This document shows positions 59,397-64,000 of a stretch of DNA of 64,000 nt, one piece after another; position 1 is the first letter of the stretch, and every line of letters begins with the position of its first letter. Made by a program: the position numbers and the translations under genes. The notes under the pieces are model-generated. The model saw only the letters and a program-made list of their open reading frames with translations, ran no database searches and was not told the DNA's origin. Origin of the DNA: Caryophanales bacterium (lineage in GTDB: Bacteria > Bacillota_I > Bacilli_A > RF39 > UBA660); the NCBI GenBank assembly GCA_016290885.1, contig JAEEVN010000001.1, forward strand, positions 152,481 through 216,480. The letters are read 5' to 3'.

Positions 59397-59495
59397 ATAA
59401 CACCTCTATTATTATTAATTTTACCACATTTTAGTCTAATATTCGATAATTATAGTATTTTTTTTAAAATTTCCTTTGTCTATACCAAAAAAGCC

Positions 59496-59524
59496 TTGAC
59501 TTATAAGGGTTTTTATTATATTAT
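59496..59524 (+). promoter_or_regulatory. rpsD promoter
   Basis: TTGACT-17-TATTAT. Confidence 0.75.
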
Positions 59525-59530
59525 TAATAC

Positions 59531-59693
59531 TGCAAACATTTTGTAGTCGTTTATTTTATTTGTGATGTGTTATTGTACGCTTAGTGTTACAAGTACTATG
59601 CCTTTAACTACACATAGAAAAGTATTAAAAATAACACCCTATGAATGAAATAAATATACTAAAGTTTGAAATATAGTAAAGGAGGAAATGTGT
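59531..59693 (+). promoter_or_regulatory. Putative S4 (rpsD) leader RNA
   Basis: ~160-nt leader before rpsD with GTGTTATT/AATAACAC closing stem and inner CTATG/CATAG stem. Confidence 0.55.
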
Positions 59694-60296
59694 ATGTCAA
59701 GATATACTGGATCAGCTTATAAGAAATCAAGAAGAGTTGGTTTTTCAACACTTGAAAATGGTAAAGATTTAGCTAAAAGACCTTATAGACCAGGACAACA
59801 TGGTCAAGATAGAAAAGCTAAACCATCTAACTATGCAGAACAATTAAATGAAAAACAAAAAGTTAAATTCACTTATGGTTTAACTGAAAAACAATTCCAC
59901 CAATTATTCTTAAAGGCTGGAAAACTTGAAGGTATTCATGGTGAAAACTTCTTAAAACTTCTTGAAAGTAGATTAGATAATGTTGCATATAGAATGGGAT
60001 TATCTAAAACTAGAAGAGGAGCTAGACAAGTTGTTAACCATGGTCATTTATTAGTAAATGGTAAAAAAGTTAATATACCTTCATATCTAGTTCAACCTGG
60101 TGATGTAATTTCTGTTAAAGAAGCATCAAAAGAACATAAAGCTATTAAAGAAAGTTTAGAAGCTATTAATTCTACAGTTGCTTATGTTAATTTTGATAAA
60201 GCTAAAATGGAAGGAACTTTCGTAAGATATCCTGAAAGAAGCGAATTAAGTGCAGAAATTAATGAACCTCTTATCGTTGAATATTATAGTAGATAA
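59694..60296 (+). CDS. rpsD: 30S ribosomal protein S4
   Basis: 'SRYTGSAYKKSRRVGFSTLENGKDLAKRPYRPGQHG'; start at the second ATG, 8 nt after GGAGG. Confidence 0.97.
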   Translation: MSRYTGSAYKKSRRVGFSTLENGKDLAKRPYRPGQHGQDRKAKPSNYAEQLNEKQKVKFTYGLTEKQFHQLFLKAGKLEGIHGENFLKLLESRLDNVAYRMGLSKTRRGARQVVNHGHLLVNGKKVNIPSYLVQPGDVISVKEASKEHKAIKESLEAINSTVAYVNFDKAKMEGTFVRYPERSELSAEINEPLIVEYYSR

Positions 60297-60297
60297 T

Positions 60298-60325
60298 AAA
60301 AAGAACTCAATTGAGTTCTTTTTTT
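60298..60325. terminator. Bidirectional terminator between rpsD and the converging gene
   Basis: AAAAAGAACTCAATTGAGTTCTTTTTTT. Confidence 0.88.
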
Positions 60326-61214
60326 AATTCCATAATTTATTTGGGTATTCTCCATCTTCAATCAATTTATTGATAGCATCTTTAACACCATCAAGATCTT
60401 CCCTATAAGTAACTCCATACCAAGAGGCATTTGTATTTAATACTTTTATCTTCTTACCTTCCTCTATTGCCTTTTCCATTTCTGTAGGTATCAAAAATTC
60501 ACATGATTCTAAGTTATTTTCATTTTCTTTAAAGAATTCATTCATTCTTCTTTCAAGAAATGGAAATATAGATAAATCAAAAGTCAACATATTCATAGAA
60601 ACATAATCATCTTTTTGAACTTCATATTCCTTCCCTGTTCCTAATGATTTAGCAATTATTTTATCTCCTTGATATTCTAATTTACTTTCATCAATTGAAA
60701 GTAAATTGCCATCTTTTTCTTTTATAACTCCTCTTTTAACTGAACCATTTTTAGTCATTGTATTATCTGCAAGATAGCCAATAGTAGAATACTTGTCTTC
60801 ATTATTACTTTGAAGAAAATCTCTTGCTACAAAATATGATTCTCTACCATAGAAATCATCTGCATTAATAACTAGAAATGGTCCTGTTATTTTATCTTTT
60901 GCTTCATATATGGCTTGTGCAGTTCCCCATGGTTTAACTCTTTCTTCTGGAATTTTAACAAATGATGGAATATCTTCCATTTTTTGGAATACATATTCTA
61001 CATCCATATGTGGTTCTACTCTTTTACCAATAGTTTCTTTAAATACTTCATAGTTTTCTTCTTTTATGATAAATACTACTTTATCAAATCCTGCTTTTTT
61101 AGCGTCATATACTGAGTAATCAATAATAAATTCCCCATTTGGACCGACTGGTTCAATTTGTTTTAAACCACCAAATCTACTGCCCATTCCTGCAGCCATA
61201 ATTAATAATTCCAT
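60324..61214 (-). CDS. Sugar-phosphate nucleotidyltransferase family
   Basis: 'LIMAAGMGSRFGGLKQIEPVGPNGEFIIDYSVYDA', 'VINADDFYGRESY'. Confidence 0.9.
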   Translation of the reverse strand: MELLIMAAGMGSRFGGLKQIEPVGPNGEFIIDYSVYDAKKAGFDKVVFIIKEENYEVFKETIGKRVEPHMDVEYVFQKMEDIPSFVKIPEERVKPWGTAQAIYEAKDKITGPFLVINADDFYGRESYFVARDFLQSNNEDKYSTIGYLADNTMTKNGSVKRGVIKEKDGNLLSIDESKLEYQGDKIIAKSLGTGKEYEVQKDDYVSMNMLTFDLSIFPFLERRMNEFFKENENNLESCEFLIPTEMEKAIEEGKKIKVLNTNASWYGVTYREDLDGVKDAINKLIEDGEYPNKLWN

Positions 61215-63304
61215 TAAATCCCTACTTTCTTTATAGCTTTATGATTCTTTAATAGTTTTTTAACTCCTGCTTTAGAAAAAGCGATTGTAGCTATAGAACC
61301 ATCTATATCCATAACAACACCTTTTCCATATTTATCATGTTCTATTAAATCTCCAGCTTTTATATCATTATCTACTATCATATCTTCTCTATTTATCTTT
61401 TTAGAGAATATTGGTTCTTTCTTTTCTTGATCAAGTAAATCATCTCCTATTTCAGCGATAAATCTACTTGGTACATTTGATGAAATCTTACCATAAAGAA
61501 GTCTACTTCTTGCATTGATTATATATAATTTCTTTCTTGCTCTTGTTATTGCAACATAACATAGTCTTCTTTCTTCTTCTAATTCATCAGCAGAATTCAT
61601 TGAGTTTAGATGTGGAAATAATCCTTCTTCTACTCCAATCACAAATACATAATCAAATTCTAGTCCTTTAACTGCATGCATAGTCATTAAAGTAACTTTA
61701 TCATTACCATCTTCTTGTTTTTCTGATGCATCAGTTACTAGACTTATTTCATCTAAGAAATCTCCAAGAGATGCTATTCCATCTACTTCCTCAACTGTTC
61801 TAGTAATAGATTTAAATTCTTCTAAGTTCTCTAATCTTATATCTGCTTCTAGAGTCTTTTCACTTTTTAATGATTCTCTAATACCAGTCTTATCAAGTAC
61901 TAAATCTACAAATTCAGTTAAAGACATCTTTTCAGATTCTTTTTTTAATTCTTCAATTATATTTTTAAATTCTAATTCTTTACCAGATTCAATAGCATCA
62001 TATAAAGAACAATTATTTTGATTAGATACCATTGTTAATTCTTCAATTGTTTTAGTACCTATTCCTCTTTTTGGATAATTAATTACTCTAAGTAATGATA
62101 CATCATCTTTTTCATTGTGGATAAGTTTTAAATAACTAAGTAAGTCTTTAATTTCTTTTCTTTGATAGAATGCAAATGAACCCACTATTCTATAAGAAAT
62201 ATTATTTTCTAAGAATGCATCTTCTATACCTCTACTTTGTGCATTAGCTCTATATAAAACACATATATCATTAGGATTAACACCTTCATCAAGTAATTTT
62301 TTTATTTCTTTTATGACATAGAAAGATTCATCTTTTTCATCAAATGCTTTATAGTAAGTAATCTTATTACCATCTTCATTTTCTGTCCAAAGATTTTTTT
62401 CTTTCCTTAGTTTATTATTCTTAATAACATTATTAGCTGCTTTTAATATAGTTTTAGTAGATCTATAGTTTTCATCTAGTATAACTACTTTAGCATCTTC
62501 ATAATCTTTTTCAAAATTAAGAATATTCTTATAGTCTGCACCTCTCCAAGTAAATATAGCTTGATCATTATCACCCACTACAGTAATATTTTTATATTTA
62601 GCACTAATTAATTTACTTAATATATATTGAGGTTTATTTGTATCTTGATATTCATCTATAAATACATATTTATATTGTTCTTGATATTTTTGTAATACTT
62701 CTTTATGTTCATTAAATAATTTTAATGGAAGAATTAATAAATCATCAAAATCAATTGCATTACTTCTTTGTAATTCTTTTTCATATTCTTCATATACTTT
62801 TAATACTACTTCATCATAATCGTTATATACAAATTTTTTAAAGTCTTCTACTCCGACCATTTCATTCTTATTAGAAGAAATAGATGATTTAATTGCTCTA
62901 TAATTATATTTAGAAGAATCTATATCATAATCTTTCATTATCTTTTTAATAACAGTTTCTGAATCAGATGCATCAAGTATAGTGAAATTAGATTCATAAC
63001 CAAGTAAATCATAATTTTCTTTTAATATCTTTAACCCAAATGAATGGAATGTAGATATTTGTATTAAAAAAGCTTCTCTACCTATTAATGAAAATATTCT
63101 ATCTTTCATTTCTTTAGCAGCTTTATTTGTAAAAGTAATTGCTAATATATTTTTAGGTGATATATCTCTTTCTTCTAGTAAATATGCTACTTTAGTTGTT
63201 AATACTTTTGTCTTACCAGAACCTGCTCCTGCTAGAACTAACATTGGTCCATCTAAGGTTTTAATTGCGTCAAGTTGTCTATTATTTAGTCCTTCTAAAT
63301 TCAC
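61214..63304 (-). CDS. pcrA: UvrD/PcrA helicase
   Basis: 'LAGAGSGKTKVLTTKVAYLL', 'VFIDEYQDTNKPQY', 'LMTMHAVKGLEF'; GTG start after GGTGAT. Confidence 0.95.
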   Translation of the reverse strand: MNLEGLNNRQLDAIKTLDGPMLVLAGAGSGKTKVLTTKVAYLLEERDISPKNILAITFTNKAAKEMKDRIFSLIGREAFLIQISTFHSFGLKILKENYDLLGYESNFTILDASDSETVIKKIMKDYDIDSSKYNYRAIKSSISSNKNEMVGVEDFKKFVYNDYDEVVLKVYEEYEKELQRSNAIDFDDLLILPLKLFNEHKEVLQKYQEQYKYVFIDEYQDTNKPQYILSKLISAKYKNITVVGDNDQAIFTWRGADYKNILNFEKDYEDAKVVILDENYRSTKTILKAANNVIKNNKLRKEKNLWTENEDGNKITYYKAFDEKDESFYVIKEIKKLLDEGVNPNDICVLYRANAQSRGIEDAFLENNISYRIVGSFAFYQRKEIKDLLSYLKLIHNEKDDVSLLRVINYPKRGIGTKTIEELTMVSNQNNCSLYDAIESGKELEFKNIIEELKKESEKMSLTEFVDLVLDKTGIRESLKSEKTLEADIRLENLEEFKSITRTVEEVDGIASLGDFLDEISLVTDASEKQEDGNDKVTLMTMHAVKGLEFDYVFVIGVEEGLFPHLNSMNSADELEEERRLCYVAITRARKKLYIINARSRLLYGKISSNVPSRFIAEIGDDLLDQEKKEPIFSKKINREDMIVDNDIKAGDLIEHDKYGKGVVMDIDGSIATIAFSKAGVKKLLKNHKAIKKVGI

Positions 63305-63371
63305 TTTAATCACCAATTATATTGTATCATATTTAAGTATCTTTTCATATAATACTTTGAAAGGAAAGTGT

Positions 63372-64000
63372 TATGAAAAAGATAATTTTTGGAATAGTTT
63401 TACTATTTATTATTGTAGGTACAATAATATTTATAATTACAAAAAATAGTAAACCAGATGTTAAGGATAACAAAGTAAAAGTTGCAGAAGTTGCCCACAG
63501 TATTTTTTATGCTCCTCAGTATATCGCAGATAAAAAAGGATTCTTTAAAGAAGAAGGATTAGAGGTTGAATTTATATTAACTCCAGGAGCAGATAAAGTT
63601 ACATCTGCAGTATTATCAAAAGATGTAGATATTGGTTTTTGTGGATCAGAAGCATCTATATATGTATATAAGAATAATAAAAAAGATTATATAGTTAACT
63701 TTGCTTCTTTAACTAATAAGGATGGTTCATTTATAGTATCTAGAGAAAAAATAGATAATTTTACTTTAAATGATTTAAAAGGTAAATATATCATCGGAGG
63801 AAGAAAAGGTGGTATGCCTGAGATGACTCTAGAATATACTTTAAAACAAAATGGTATTAATCTAGATGAAGTAACTATTGATACTTCAGTTGAATTTGCT
63901 AATATGGCATCCGTATTTATGTCTGGTACTGGAGACTTTGTTACTTTATTTGAACCAAGTGCTACTAAACTAGAAAATGAAGGTAAAGGCTATGTAGTAG
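63372..64000 (+). CDS. NMT1/THI5-like ABC transporter substrate-binding protein, truncated by window end
   Basis: Open frame from 63372: MKKIIFGIVLLFIIVG...VKVAEVAHSIFYAPQYIADKKGFFKEEGLEVEFILTPGADK...IGFCGSEAS. Confidence 0.85.

Noticed and set aside
1-64000. CRISPR array, transposase, integrase or prophage structural genes
   Set aside because: No regularly spaced direct repeats and no recognisable cas, tnp, integrase or capsid/terminase proteins among the ORFs
1-64000. Mollicutes-style UGA=Trp recoding
   Set aside because: ORFs are full length with TGG Trp, and TGA serves as a stop (5752..6012), so the standard code 11 fits

Overview
AT-rich 64-kb chromosomal window, almost entirely coding on the minus strand, from a low-GC Bacilli/Firmicutes-like bacterium (gene-content inference). 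TGA is used as a stop (the 5752..6012 ORF ends in an ATGA overlap with serS) and Trp is TGG, so the standard bacterial code fits. Most of the window is housekeeping: serS, topA, rnhB, rbgA, lepB, rplS, trpS, trmD, rimM, parE/parC, ftsK, mnmA, mscL, tcdA, aspS, nth, hisS, lemA/DUF2207, rnj, ezrA, rpsD, pcrA. RNA and regulatory elements include a Ser-specifier T-box before the GNAT-serS operon, a 6S RNA between aspS and tcdA, a tRNA-Met(CAT), and likely L19 and S4 leaders. Less ordinary content: an XRE-HTH/CYTH fusion regulator, a compact (archaeal-type) AspRS at the hisS-aspS locus, TrmD with about 140 extra C-terminal residues, tandem Cys-pair surface proteins, WG-repeat proteins, a nucleotide/phosphate 'house-cleaning' gene run, and a 35.9-43.8 kb block of unknown genes. 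The clearest structural signal is extreme intergenic compaction: terminator hairpins overlapping stop codons, sigma-A promoters built into the preceding terminator, and a recurrent TATAAT-N6/7-GGTGAT-N3-ATG cassette that predicts 5'UTRs of only about 10 nt. No CRISPR array, transposase or prophage module was seen. All family calls come from reading protein motifs; no database search was run.
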